64,000 nucleotides of DNA from Celerinatantimonas sp046054195 (GTDB lineage Bacteria > Pseudomonadota > Gammaproteobacteria > Enterobacterales > Celerinatantimonadaceae), in NCBI RefSeq assembly GCF_046054195.1, contig NZ_JBEQCS010000005.1, positions 124,001-188,000 of the forward strand. Reading direction: 5' to 3'. Position 1 is the stretch's first letter, and the number at the start of each line of letters is the position of its first letter. Shown piece by piece: positions 40,005-49,357 of this stretch. Below the pieces are notes generated by a model that ran no database searches, was not told the DNA's origin, and saw nothing but the letters and a program-made list of their open reading frames with translations. The translations under genes were made by a program, and so were the position numbers.

Positions 40005-41577
40005 GGGTTAACTCCAAAGATACAGCTGAGGGAGAAAGAGAAGACGACGGAATCGAGTTTGCCGCCAGATTTTGTGGGGCTGGCTCAACATGCATCACCA
40101 CCTGAGAAGCCTGTGTTAATAATTGGCTCACCGAATGGGGAATATGAGTCCCCATCAGTAACATCAGAGCCAGCAACAGAGCCATTGGCGTTGTCGTTAA
40201 CCAGCCCAATTCACCTTTGGGCAGTGAATCAGGACATGGGCCTAAAATCGCTTTAGCAATCAGTCGAACCAGCCCAGCAAGGACAATGGTTAGCAAAATT
40301 AGCAACAACCCAGTTAACCAAGGATAGCCACTTCGAATCCCCGCCGTTACCGTCAGTAGTTCACTTAAAAAGACATTAAACGGTGGCATCCCACCAAGCG
40401 CCAGCGCACCACCGGCGAGCAAAGCACCAGTTAAAGGGGTTGCTCTTAATACGCCTTTCACCACGTTCAGGTCGCGGCTGCCATATTTGAGCAATACGTT
40501 CCCGCTGCCACAGAACAACAAGGTTTTAGCCAAACTGTGATTTAAGGTATGCAGCATTGCTGCGAGTGTTCCAAGGGGGCCACCAATGCCAAGTGCAAGA
40601 GCAATGAGCCCCATATTTTCAACACTTGAATAGGCCAATAGCCGTTTCATATCGCGCTGAATCAAAATCAAAAACGCGGCAACAGCAACCGACAAGAAAC
40701 CAAAGATCAACAATAGATGCTCAGAAAAGGCACTACCAATCGTGATACTGACTAACACATGGAAACGGATGATAATCAGCAATGCACAGTTTAGAAGAAC
40801 CGCCGAGAGCAACGCACTGGTTGGACTTGCCGCTTCGCTGTGCGCATCAGGCAACCAAGCATGCATTGGAAATAATCCGGTTTTGGTGCCAAACCCAATC
40901 AGTGCAAAGACAAACGCCAGTTTCATGAGCGTTGGGCTAAGCATTTTGGCATATGGCAACACAGCGCTATAGAAAATCGCCTGATTCGGGTCGGGCATGA
41001 CTTGCACCGCATTGGCATAAACCAAAATCGTTGCGTACAAGCCAAACGCGACCCCGACCGTACAGATAATGATGTACTTCCAACCTGCTTCAAGCGATGT
41101 CCGTTTGCCATAGATTGCGACCAAAAAGGCAGAACTAATCGTCGTTGCTTCAACAGCAGCCCACATCAAAATCAGGTTATTGCTGGTAATAGCCAGCAGC
41201 ATCGTGAACAGAAATAGATGGAACAACCCATAGTAATTACACAGTGTTTTTTCACTGACTTCACCGTGAGCGAGTTCATGGTTCATATAGCCAATCGAAT
41301 GCAGACCCGTCATAAAACCAATCAGCCCCAAAATAGCCATAAACAGAGCCGCTAAACTATCAATATGAAACCAGTTACCCAGCGCAAAAATATCGCCCTG
41401 AGAATAAACCTGCCAAGTTCCATAAGCGGTGAAAATAAGCAGTAATACAATGGCTATGCTATGCAGTGTACTTACCCAAAACTTCTTATTGCTAAAGACC
41501 CATTGGCAAGCAAACGTTAACGCCGATGCGACCAGTGGAATGGCCAGCAGGGTGAACATCAGTTCATTATTACTCAT
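39997..41577 (-). CDS. hyfF: Hydrogenase-4 membrane subunit HyfF (antiporter-like)
   Basis: 526 residues, identical in length to E. coli HyfF, from ATG 41577 (a TTG codon 6 bp upstream is unlikely). NuoL/M/N-type antiporter module with the helix VGVAFGLYATILVYANAV and TKTGLFPMHAWLPDAHSEA, including the conserved Lys and Glu/Asp residues of proton channels. Its presence, along with HyfD, separates hydrogenase-4 from the smaller Hyc complex. Confidence 0.93.
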   Translation of the reverse strand: MSNNELMFTLLAIPLVASALTFACQWVFSNKKFWVSTLHSIAIVLLLIFTAYGTWQVYSQGDIFALGNWFHIDSLAALFMAILGLIGFMTGLHSIGYMNHELAHGEVSEKTLCNYYGLFHLFLFTMLLAITSNNLILMWAAVEATTISSAFLVAIYGKRTSLEAGWKYIIICTVGVAFGLYATILVYANAVQVMPDPNQAIFYSAVLPYAKMLSPTLMKLAFVFALIGFGTKTGLFPMHAWLPDAHSEAASPTSALLSAVLLNCALLIIIRFHVLVSITIGSAFSEHLLLIFGFLSVAVAAFLILIQRDMKRLLAYSSVENMGLIALALGIGGPLGTLAAMLHTLNHSLAKTLLFCGSGNVLLKYGSRDLNVVKGVLRATPLTGALLAGGALALGGMPPFNVFLSELLTVTAGIRSGYPWLTGLLLILLTIVLAGLVRLIAKAILGPCPDSLPKGELGWLTTTPMALLLALMLLMGTHIPHSVSQLLTQASQVVMHVEPAPQNLAANSIPSSSLSPSAVSLELTRD

Positions 41578-41583
41578 CCTCAA

Positions 41584-42231
41584 TCACCCTTTCAGTTGTG
41601 TCAGTTGACGGACATCGAGCGTGTTCAATGTCCGGTAAATCTTACGCACCATCAGCACCATCACGATGACCGCAAAAATAGAGTCGGTGGCAATACCAAT
41701 TTCAACCAACTCAGGCGCGCGATAGGCCAGCAGCGCCAACGTCAGATGAGCGCCGTTTTCCATCAAGCAATAACCAAAAATCTGTTTAAGGATATTGCGC
41801 TGACTAACGATGCATAAAATACCCAGTAGGAAATGGCCCAAAGAAATAGCCAGTACTGGTTTTAGAGCAGGATTCATTGGCAACGTAACTGGCTCAACGG
41901 CGGCAAAACTGATTAAAACAATCACCACCGCAATAGCCACAAGGACAGGCGTTGAAATTAATGGTGCCACAGCAGAGCGGTCCATTTTACGCAGCGCCAA
42001 TAACATGATCCCCGGCACCAAAAGAACTTTGGTGACAAAGGCACTAATCGACCACTTATACAGCTCATCTGCGCCAAGCAGATGGCCTAGCGCAATAAAA
42101 GTGGCCACCAACACCAGCGACTGCAGGCTATACAGCCAAGCAGAAGTGGTTGGCCGCCGGGCAATAATCACCAACATCGATGTGATGATAAGCAACCCGG
42201 CAAATTGAATGACAAGATAACTTCCGGTCAT
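41584..42231 (-). CDS. hyfE: Hydrogenase-4 membrane subunit HyfE (NuoK-like)
   Basis: 215 residues (E. coli 216), about seven helices. NuoK-like segment LKQIFGYCLMENGAHLTLALLAYRAPELVEIG. Start follows AAAGGATT. Part of the proton-translocating membrane arm. Confidence 0.92.
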   Translation of the reverse strand: MTGSYLVIQFAGLLIITSMLVIIARRPTTSAWLYSLQSLVLVATFIALGHLLGADELYKWSISAFVTKVLLVPGIMLLALRKMDRSAVAPLISTPVLVAIAVVIVLISFAAVEPVTLPMNPALKPVLAISLGHFLLGILCIVSQRNILKQIFGYCLMENGAHLTLALLAYRAPELVEIGIATDSIFAVIVMVLMVRKIYRTLNTLDVRQLTQLKG

Positions 42232-42240
42232 AATCCTTTC

Positions 42241-43683
42241 CTATTGCAACCAGAGCGCAGCGATTACGCTCGAAATAAGTGACATAACGATCAGCACCAC
42301 CAGCACCAATTTCATTGAAACGGGTACTTCGCTGGCATTGGCGATGGTTTCTGAAGGCTCCCCAGGAACTGTTTTACCGAACCAGTGCAAGAACCACGCA
42401 AAGCTTGCGACCGATTCAAAGAGCACCACAATCATCAACGGAATTAACCACAGTTGTTTGGCACTGATGGCAAAACCTGCAGCAAACAGTGGGAATTTAC
42501 TAAAGAAGCCGTTAAACGGAGGCACGCCTGTCACCGCCATCGCGGCCACGCAAAAACCAATTCCTAACAGCGGTAATTTGCGCAACATCCCTTTAAAGCG
42601 CGGCAGTAAACGCGTCCCGCAGCTGTAGCTCAAAGCGCCGGCAACTAAGAAGAACAAGCTTTTCGCATAAGCGTGGTTGAAGATATAAGAAACCCCAGCG
42701 TTGAATGCTTCATGCGAGCCGAATATCGACAGTGACAACGCCAAAAATATATAGGACAACTGAGTAATCGTTGAGTAGGCAAGCAGCCGCTTCATATCTT
42801 TTTGTGGCAGATACATAAAGAAGCCATAAATCAGTGTAATCACCGCCATGACAACGCCAACGACACCAATCACATGCGGCACGTTTCCAGCTGAGAGAAT
42901 TGCCCGGGCAAAAATATACACCCCGACTTTAACCATGGATGCGGCATGCAGATAAGCACTCACAGGCGTTGGCGCTTCCATCGCATCTGGCAGCCAAACA
43001 TGCATTGGTAGCTGCGCTGATTTACCCCAAGCCGCAAATAAAATACCGCCAATAACCACCAGTTTGCTTGGCTCATCAAGCTGCGCCATCGCGGCCAAAT
43101 CGAACGTTCCGGTTTTGGCGAATAACCACGCAGCACCGATGTACAATCCCAATGAAGCAACGTGCGTCACTAATAGTGCTTTAAGCGCCGCTTTTAAGGA
43201 TTTTTCGCTTTGGTAATAGCCAATCAAAGCCCATGAACAACCGCCCGTGATTTCGAAAAACAGCAACTGACCCAAAATGGTTGAAGAGAGCGTTAAACCG
43301 GCCATGGCGCCGATAAAAATCAGCAGAAATGCCCAATAGCGATTATCACCAGTTTGCGGGTGTTCACGGTTGCCCATACTCATATAGCCGCATGAGTAAA
43401 GGCTGACTAAAAATCCAAGTGAGACCACCGCAAAGCCAATCAACAAACTGACTTTATCCAAGCGAAAGCCAAACAGCTGAATATGACCAATCTGATAGAG
43501 AACCAAGGTGGTTTCGTGCTGGCCATTTTGCCAGAACAAATAGGCCAAAGAAGCCATTCCCAGTGTTGCCACTAACGCCAATAACGAACAGAGCGCAGGC
43601 CCACATCGTTTGGGTAAAATAGCAATCAACAGCGCCCCGATAAACGGCAAGAGCATCGTTGCCAGGGCTATATGCATCATCAT
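42241..43683 (-). CDS. hyfD: Hydrogenase-4 membrane subunit HyfD (antiporter-like)
   Basis: 480 residues from ATG 43683; AAGGAG sits 9 nt before it, while the TTG at 43692 abuts that site. NuoL-type module with SAQLPMHVWLPDAMEAPTP and LLFFEITGGCSWALIGYY. E. coli HyfD is 479. Three to four conserved charged residues in helices fit proton pumping. Confidence 0.93.
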   Translation of the reverse strand: MMMHIALATMLLPFIGALLIAILPKRCGPALCSLLALVATLGMASLAYLFWQNGQHETTLVLYQIGHIQLFGFRLDKVSLLIGFAVVSLGFLVSLYSCGYMSMGNREHPQTGDNRYWAFLLIFIGAMAGLTLSSTILGQLLFFEITGGCSWALIGYYQSEKSLKAALKALLVTHVASLGLYIGAAWLFAKTGTFDLAAMAQLDEPSKLVVIGGILFAAWGKSAQLPMHVWLPDAMEAPTPVSAYLHAASMVKVGVYIFARAILSAGNVPHVIGVVGVVMAVITLIYGFFMYLPQKDMKRLLAYSTITQLSYIFLALSLSIFGSHEAFNAGVSYIFNHAYAKSLFFLVAGALSYSCGTRLLPRFKGMLRKLPLLGIGFCVAAMAVTGVPPFNGFFSKFPLFAAGFAISAKQLWLIPLMIVVLFESVASFAWFLHWFGKTVPGEPSETIANASEVPVSMKLVLVVLIVMSLISSVIAALWLQ

Positions 43684-43701
43684 GAAAAACAACTCCTTAG
43701 C

Positions 43702-44646
43702 TTAAATCCCGGTCAGGAAAAATACGAAGGCCAAAGCGGCGATTCCAAATCCCAGCCAGGTCACCCGATCGGTTAGCAAAAACCGGCCTCGGGCCATGGC
43801 ATTCTCAACAAGAGCTGCCAGCACAAAGACCACCACTAATTTAATGAGCAGCGCCACAAAGCCACCAATCACACCGATAAATGTGGGCGAAACGCTTTTA
43901 CCAAACGGAATAAAAATCGCCAGAAACAACGCGGCAACCACCACCTGTTTTAGGCTCAAACTCCATTTCATCAACGCCAAGCCAACGCCGGAGTATTCAC
44001 TCAACGGGCCTTCTTGAAGCTCCTGTTCAGCTTCAGCGACGTCAAACGGAATTTTGCCCATTTCAATAAACACCGCAAAAGCACAAGCAATAAGTGCCAG
44101 AGCAGTAGCCGTTGGAAATTGCCAGCTTTGAGCTAAGGTGTGACTAATGAGCGAAATATTGGTCGAGCCTGCAATTAGCGCGACCACAATCAGCGAGAGC
44201 ATCAGAGTTGGTTCGACCAGAACGCCTAAGTTCATTTCGCGACTTGCGCCGATTCCAGCAAAAGGACTGCCTGAATCAAGCCCTGCCAGCGCAAAGAAAA
44301 AGCGAAAAATCGCAAACAGGTAAATCAGCGTAATAATGTCGCCGCCAGCAAAAAATGGGGACTGCACGGTGATCATTGGCAACGCCATCGCAACCACCAG
44401 CAACGTACCCAACAAAATAAACGGCGCGATGCGAAAAGCACTACCGCTGCCACTTGGGGCAACTTCTTGACGAGCCATTAATTTGACCAGATCGCGGTAT
44501 TCCTGCCAGATAGGCGGCCCTTTACGGGTATGCATTTTGGCGCGCAAAACCCGGGATAATCCGGCGAAAAATGGCGCTAAGACCAACAAAATAATCGCCT
44601 GAATCAATCCACATAACAGAGCAAACCACAGAGAATGTTGTGTCAT
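43702..44646 (-). CDS. hyfC: Hydrogenase-4 membrane subunit HyfC (NuoH-like)
   Basis: 314 residues from ATG 44646, preceded by AGGAGAAACACTT; a longer frame start at 44712 would lie inside hyfB. NuoH/HycD features include MHTRKGPPIWQEYRDL and EMGKIPFDVAEAEQELQEG, the loop that couples the peripheral arm to the membrane. Confidence 0.94.
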   Translation of the reverse strand: MTQHSLWFALLCGLIQAIILLVLAPFFAGLSRVLRAKMHTRKGPPIWQEYRDLVKLMARQEVAPSGSGSAFRIAPFILLGTLLVVAMALPMITVQSPFFAGGDIITLIYLFAIFRFFFALAGLDSGSPFAGIGASREMNLGVLVEPTLMLSLIVVALIAGSTNISLISHTLAQSWQFPTATALALIACAFAVFIEMGKIPFDVAEAEQELQEGPLSEYSGVGLALMKWSLSLKQVVVAALFLAIFIPFGKSVSPTFIGVIGGFVALLIKLVVVFVLAALVENAMARGRFLLTDRVTWLGFGIAALAFVFFLTGI

Positions 44647-44657
44647 AAGTGTTTCTC

Positions 44658-46682
44658 CTAAAGCATGACCGCAAACAGTAAGACCAACAGCGCCACGACC
44701 ACATACAAGCAATAGGCACGAAAATCACCGAACTGGATCCATTGCACAACCCGGCTCAAACGCTGCGTTGCTCTAACCACAGGCATTACCAAATAATTAT
44801 CAAAACCCGGTTCAACGAAGGCGGCCCCACGTTCGGCGCCACTTAAGCCGCGATGCAGAAGCGGTGATAAATCAAGCGTTTTACGCAGTTGATACAAACC
44901 ACTAAAGAAGACTCGCAACGGCTGAGCAAAGCTTTTGGCAGAAATAGCCATCTCTTGCTCATAACCATAACCACAAGCCCATGGATCGCCGCGCCGACGA
45001 AAACCAAGACGCCCTTGGCGCAAAACGCCCGCAATAATCAAAGGGAGTAATGGCAGCGCTAGCAGTAGCACAAATAACAGCGGAGCGTTCAGCGCCGTCA
45101 AGGCGTGGCTGCCGGGCATAACCGCCAGAGAACCGGCCGAAATAGTCGTTGCCGAACTGTGGGCAAGCTGCGCGGCAATCGAGGTGAGCACCGGTGCAAT
45201 TTTCCATGCACCCAGTCCTAATACGACACACAAAAGCGCAAGCAATCCCATGGCAATGCGCATACTAAGCGCTTCTTCATGAGCATTTTCAGCCGCTTCA
45301 CTTTTCGCGCGGCCACAAAAACTCACGCCATAGACTTTGACAAAACACATCGCCGCTAAAGCACCGGTAATCGCCAGCAAAATAATGGCGATGGCACCGG
45401 CCAGTTGCAGCCACATATGGTGATGTAAAGTTAAAGAGAATAACGATTGATAGGTGAACCATTCACTGACAAACCCGTTCAGTGGTGGCAGTGCGGCAAT
45501 CGCCATACAACCGATTAAAAAGGCTAATGCAGTGTGTGGCATCCGTTTTGCCAAACCACCCATTTTTTCCATATCCTTGGTATGCACCTGCTCAATCACC
45601 GCGCCAGCACCGAGGAATAACAACCCTTTAAATACCGCATGGTTAATTAAGTGATACAACGCGCCCAGCAACCCAATCAGCGCCAACAGTGGATGGTGAG
45701 TGGCAATCCCTATCATTCCCGCTCCAACGCCCATCAGGATAATGCCGATGTTTTCAACTGTGTGGTAAGCAAGTAGCCGCTTAATGTCATGTTCGGCCAG
45801 AGCGTAAAGCACGCCGAGTACCGAAGAGACCGCGCCAAAGGCTAAGACCACCACGCCCCACCACGCTTGCTCGGCACCAAGCAAATCAACACCGACTTTG
45901 ATAATCCCGAAGATCCCAATTTTAACCATCACCCCAGACATCATTGCTGAAGCATGAGATGGAGCTGCCGGGTGAGCCCGTGGTAGCCAGCCATGCAGCG
46001 GCAACATCCCCGCTTTGGCACCAAAGCCAAAAAAGGCTAATAAAAAGATAATGGAAGCTTGCAGCGCTCCTGGGTGAAACTGTCGAAATGAGGCAAAATC
46101 AAGGCTCCCAGAACCGCGATACATCAAGAAGAACGACAGCATAATGAGCACGGAGCCGGCATGGGCAATCAGAAAATATAAAAAGCCCGCACTAACTGAG
46201 GATTCATCTTGTTCGCCAATCACCAGAAAATAGGATGATAACGACATAGCCTCAAATAACACGATGAAATAAAAGGCATTATCAACAATCACTAGCGCTA
46301 TCATCGAGGCAATAAAGATATTCATAAAAAAGCCCAGCGCCCAAGCGCCGCGACCGCGATAATGTTCAAGATAACCAATCGAATAGATCGCCGAGATGGT
46401 TGCCAATAAGCTAATCACCAACACCATAAACGCGGCCAGAGCATCCAAGCGCACGGTTAAATGGGCAAATTGGGCAAATGGTCCAGCCCACTGGGCATTC
46501 ACCACTTGGGTGTGAATCAGCACTGGCCAAATCGCGACAATAGCAACAACACCTGCCAGCGCGGTTAAACAACCACTTAAACGAATCGCCAAGGCTTCCA
46601 ATTTTGGCAAACACAGCGATACCAGCGCACTTATCATAAACAAGCCCAGAGCAACCATGAGCAAGGCTAGCGAATGATTCAT
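44658..46682 (-). CDS. hyfB: Hydrogenase-4 membrane subunit HyfB (HycC/NuoL-like)
   Basis: 674 residues (E. coli 672). Antiporter-like module with GAKAGMLPLHGWLPRAHPAAP and a long C-terminal part containing a lateral-helix-like region. Overlaps hyfA by ATGA. Anchor of the membrane arm, homologous to HycC. Confidence 0.94.
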   Translation of the reverse strand: MNHSLALLMVALGLFMISALVSLCLPKLEALAIRLSGCLTALAGVVAIVAIWPVLIHTQVVNAQWAGPFAQFAHLTVRLDALAAFMVLVISLLATISAIYSIGYLEHYRGRGAWALGFFMNIFIASMIALVIVDNAFYFIVLFEAMSLSSYFLVIGEQDESSVSAGFLYFLIAHAGSVLIMLSFFLMYRGSGSLDFASFRQFHPGALQASIIFLLAFFGFGAKAGMLPLHGWLPRAHPAAPSHASAMMSGVMVKIGIFGIIKVGVDLLGAEQAWWGVVVLAFGAVSSVLGVLYALAEHDIKRLLAYHTVENIGIILMGVGAGMIGIATHHPLLALIGLLGALYHLINHAVFKGLLFLGAGAVIEQVHTKDMEKMGGLAKRMPHTALAFLIGCMAIAALPPLNGFVSEWFTYQSLFSLTLHHHMWLQLAGAIAIILLAITGALAAMCFVKVYGVSFCGRAKSEAAENAHEEALSMRIAMGLLALLCVVLGLGAWKIAPVLTSIAAQLAHSSATTISAGSLAVMPGSHALTALNAPLLFVLLLALPLLPLIIAGVLRQGRLGFRRRGDPWACGYGYEQEMAISAKSFAQPLRVFFSGLYQLRKTLDLSPLLHRGLSGAERGAAFVEPGFDNYLVMPVVRATQRLSRVVQWIQFGDFRAYCLYVVVALLVLLFAVML

Positions 46683-47299
46683 TTTTGCCCTCCAGAAACA
46701 GGTTTATCGTGCAATGAGGTAATAACCAGCTGATTGGCCTGCGGAAGTGCTGCCTGAATGCGTTTGCGTTCATTTGATTGGGCAATTGCCGCTTCGCTTA
46801 CTTCAATAATGGCCCCGGTAGGACAGGTTGAAATACATGCTGGCCCCTGGTCACTAAAGGCGCACAAATCACATTTCACGGCAACCGCGCGCACGCCTTT
46901 GTGCCAATCGAGCAACGAACTGACAGGCAAGGTTTCACGCTCAGGCAAAGGTGCTTTATCGGTGGCGACATCATCGGGAATATCAACGGGCCGAGAGCCA
47001 CTTATCGTAACCACCCCAAATGGACAGGCAATGGCACACAATTTACAACCGATACAAAGGCTCTCATTGAGCACAATGGCATCATTTTCACGGCGGATAG
47101 CGCCCACCGGACAAACAGTCGCACATGGCGCATCTTCACACTGATGGCACATCTGCGGAGCAGATTCCTGCTCGGTGCGCATCACCTTTAACCTGGGCTC
47201 GCCCTGCAATCCTTGCTGAAGGTGTGTCTGGGAACACGCCGCCATGCAGGTATTGCAGCCGATACACAAGCTCGGATCAGCAATTACAAAACGGTTCAT
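46679..47299 (-). CDS. hyfA: Hydrogenase-4 Fe-S subunit HyfA (HycB-like)
   Basis: 206 residues (E. coli HyfA 205). Four [4Fe-4S] Cys clusters: CIGCNTCMAAC, CHQCEDAPCATVC, CIGCKLCAIAC and CDLCAFSDQGPACISTC. Connects FdhF to HyfH. It is similar to HydN but has an insertion of about 30 residues between clusters 3 and 4. First gene of the hyf operon; AGAGAGAGATT precedes the ATG. Confidence 0.94.
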   Translation of the reverse strand: MNRFVIADPSLCIGCNTCMAACSQTHLQQGLQGEPRLKVMRTEQESAPQMCHQCEDAPCATVCPVGAIRRENDAIVLNESLCIGCKLCAIACPFGVVTISGSRPVDIPDDVATDKAPLPERETLPVSSLLDWHKGVRAVAVKCDLCAFSDQGPACISTCPTGAIIEVSEAAIAQSNERKRIQAALPQANQLVITSLHDKPVSGGQK

Positions 47300-47354
47300 A
47301 ATCTCTCTCTTTGCTTAGCTTGACGTCACATTGGCTTGGGGATCTGGCAGTCGT

Positions 47355-47397
47355 CATTTCTGACGAGATCACCACAGATGACATTTTTGTCGACACA
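47355..47397. promoter_or_regulatory. FhlA-like sites between hyf and hyp
   Basis: CATTTCTGACGAGATC (47355-47370) matches the E. coli FhlA site at 12 of 16 positions and carries its own inverted pair CGTCA/TGACG. A second, weaker site CATTTTTGTCGACACA (47382-47397) matches 9 of 16. Their place in the 467-bp divergent gap suits an enhancer shared by the hyf and hyp promoters. Confidence 0.5.
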
Positions 47398-47568
47398 TCA
47401 ACGTCATTTTTCCGCGCCTTAACGTCTGAGCCTGAAGCGGTGAATCAGCGCACGACTGACGGGACCTGGCCAGTATTTAAAGGCCTGCTAACTCACAGCT
47501 TTTAGGTCATTCACTTGTGACTGACATTGCGTAATTTGCACGAGCAAATCATCTTTCATGGTAGATGC

Positions 47569-47585
47569 AGCATTTTTCGCACCAA
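47569..47585 (-). promoter_or_regulatory. Candidate sigma-54 promoter for hyf
   Basis: Minus-strand TTGGTGCGAAAAATGCT has GG and GC 10 bases apart, with TTGG and TGCT as in consensus. If used, hyf mRNA would have a leader of about 255 nt containing the FhlA-like sites, which is unusual, so this call is tentative. It is the only such match I found in 47300-47600. Confidence 0.4.
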
Positions 47586-47710
47586 CCCGATAAAATCAAA
47601 TAAAATACTTTTATTTCAATTGGTTATTGGTTTTAAAGATGCATTTAAAAAGAACTTGTTACGCATCAACTCGACAGCCATAAGCTTGGCGTAGCATGAG
47701 CGCTAAGAGT

Positions 47711-47727
47711 TTGGCACTGGTTTTGCT
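47711..47727 (+). promoter_or_regulatory. Sigma-54 promoter for hypABCDE
   Basis: TTGGCACTGGTTTTGCT is an almost perfect -24/-12 element (TGGCAC, 5 bases, TTGCT; GG and GC 10 apart). The predicted transcript start is near 47738, 29 bp before the hypA ATG. Upstream, AAATAAAA and TTTTATTT (47598-47616) form an AT-rich palindrome where the DNA could bend toward the enhancer. Confidence 0.85.
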
Positions 47728-47766
47728 AAATCAGATGTAAGTTGTTTTTGTTTTTCGAGACGTTCC

Positions 47767-48111
47767 ATGCATGAAATTACACTTTGCCAACAAACCATCG
47801 AAACAGTTGAGCAATTTGCTCGCGCCAATGGCGCTAGAGCGATTACCGATGTTTGGCTAAGGGTGGGCGCATTTTCATGTGTTGAACCAGCTGCGATGGA
47901 TTTTTGTTTTGAGCTGGTCTGCCGGGAAACGCTGGCCGATGGCTGCAAACTGCATCTTGAGTTACAAACGGCTCACTGCTTTTGTAACCATTGCCAAAAA
48001 GAAGTCGAACTGCTTTCGTCGATGGTGAAGGTTTGCCCGCACTGTGGCAGCCATGACTTAAATATCGATGCCGACAATGACGTCACCATAGAGCGAATCG
48101 AAATTATTTAA
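47767..48111 (+). CDS. hypA: Nickel insertion zinc protein HypA
   Basis: 114 residues. The N-terminal Met-His-Glu nickel site (MHEITLCQQ) and zinc-binding cysteines CNHCQ and CPHCG are intact. It delivers nickel to the HyfG precursor with HypB. First gene of the hyp operon behind the sigma-54 promoter. Confidence 0.96.
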   Translation: MHEITLCQQTIETVEQFARANGARAITDVWLRVGAFSCVEPAAMDFCFELVCRETLADGCKLHLELQTAHCFCNHCQKEVELLSSMVKVCPHCGSHDLNIDADNDVTIERIEII

Positions 48112-48155
48112 ATCGTTATTGAGAAAAAAGACGCAGAGGTCTTTAAGGATCCAAT

Positions 48156-49070
48156 ATGTGTAGTACTTGCGGTTGTGGTGAAGGCGATGTCGAAATGTAT
48201 GACAGCGCCCATCACCATCATGAAAGCGAGCATGAACATGAACATGAACATGATCATCATCACGAAGCTCATGCCCATCACCACCACGATGACTCGCAAA
48301 AAGCCAGTTACATCGAAGTACACCACCATTATTACCACCACGGGGATGTGCACCACCACATTCATTACCATGTGGACGCACCAAGCACCGAGACATCTCA
48401 ACCCAATGTTACCGGCGTAAAGCGCACCATTAATATTGAGCAGCAAGTGCTGGCGAAGAATAATCTGCAAGCTGCCCATAACCGGGAGCATTTTGCCAGC
48501 CATCAACTCTTAGCGCTCAATTTCGTCTCAAGCCCAGGTTCGGGCAAAACATCCTTGCTAGTTGAAACGCTTAAACGCCTGCTACCAGAGCATTCTTGTT
48601 ATGTCATTGAAGGTGACCAGCAAACTCAAAATGATGCACATCGCATTGAAACAACTGGGGCACCAGCGCTGCAAATTAACACCGGCAAAGGCTGTCATCT
48701 GGATGCGCAAATGATCCACGATGCGCTGCATCGACTCGAACCAACCGATGGCAGCTACGTTTTTATCGAAAATGTCGGAAACTTGGTTTGCCCAGCTGAT
48801 TTTGATTTAGGTGAAAAACACAAAGTCGCCTTATTATCAGTAACTGAAGGTGAAGATAAACCACTGAAATACCCGCATATGTTTGCAGCTTCTTCATTAC
48901 TGTTGATTAATAAAACGGATTTGTTAGAACACGTTAATTTTAATCTTAGGCAATGTATGGAATATGCCCATCAGGTTAATCCTGAGTTAACTATCATCCC
49001 TATTAGCGCCACCACTGGGGAAGGGATAGATGAGTGGATGAGCTGGTTGGAGGCGCAACAATGTGCATAG
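48156..49070 (+). CDS. hypB: GTPase HypB with long histidine-rich domain
   Basis: 304 residues. The N-terminal CxxCGC nickel motif (MCSTCGCGEG) is followed by a His-rich stretch (about residues 19-73) with 26 histidines, then the SIMIBI GTPase with P-loop SSPGSGKTSLL, ENVGNLVCPADFDLGE and NKTD. E. coli HypB lacks the His run; this form probably stores nickel as well as inserting it. AAGGATCCAAT before the ATG, 44 bp after hypA. Confidence 0.96.
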   Translation: MCSTCGCGEGDVEMYDSAHHHHESEHEHEHEHDHHHEAHAHHHHDDSQKASYIEVHHHYYHHGDVHHHIHYHVDAPSTETSQPNVTGVKRTINIEQQVLAKNNLQAAHNREHFASHQLLALNFVSSPGSGKTSLLVETLKRLLPEHSCYVIEGDQQTQNDAHRIETTGAPALQINTGKGCHLDAQMIHDALHRLEPTDGSYVFIENVGNLVCPADFDLGEKHKVALLSVTEGEDKPLKYPHMFAASSLLLINKTDLLEHVNFNLRQCMEYAHQVNPELTIIPISATTGEGIDEWMSWLEAQQCA

Positions 49071-49357
49071 GAACACCAGCGCAGCTGATTGCCTTGGATG
49101 ACAACCAGCCAGATATCGGCATTATCGCCGTAGGCGGCGCTCGGCGTGAAGTCGATCTATCTCTGATTGGCAGCTGCGATGAAAACGGCCAGTCGCGACT
49201 TGGCCAGTGGGTCCTCGTTCACGTGGGCTTTGCCATGAGCGTATTAGATGAGCAACAAGCCAAAGAAACACTCGCAACGCTTGAGCAAATGTGTGAGCTA
49301 GAAAGTGATGTAGGCGCCTTTTTAAATAATGGCGGTGGCAGCTATGCGCTGGATTGA
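49061..49357 (+). CDS. hypC: Hydrogenase maturation chaperone HypC
   Basis: 98 residues from ATG 49061 (MCIGTPAQL), with GGAGGCGCAACA before it; overlaps the hypB stop by 10 bp. The essential Cys2 and conserved MCIGTP start are present, and VLVHVGFAMSVLDEQQA matches the family. It escorts the Fe(CN)2CO unit with HypD and docks on the large subunit precursor. Confidence 0.95.
   Translation: MCIGTPAQLIALDDNQPDIGIIAVGGARREVDLSLIGSCDENGQSRLGQWVLVHVGFAMSVLDEQQAKETLATLEQMCELESDVGAFLNNGGGSYALD

Noticed and set aside
47311..47505. 64-codon open frame between hyfA and hypA
   Set aside because: No Shine-Dalgarno site or family resemblance, and it covers the FhlA-like sites; better explained as regulatory DNA.
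48200..48400. Short repeats in hypB as a CRISPR or regulatory array
   Set aside because: They are codon repeats for His and Glu inside a well-supported coding frame, with no spacers.
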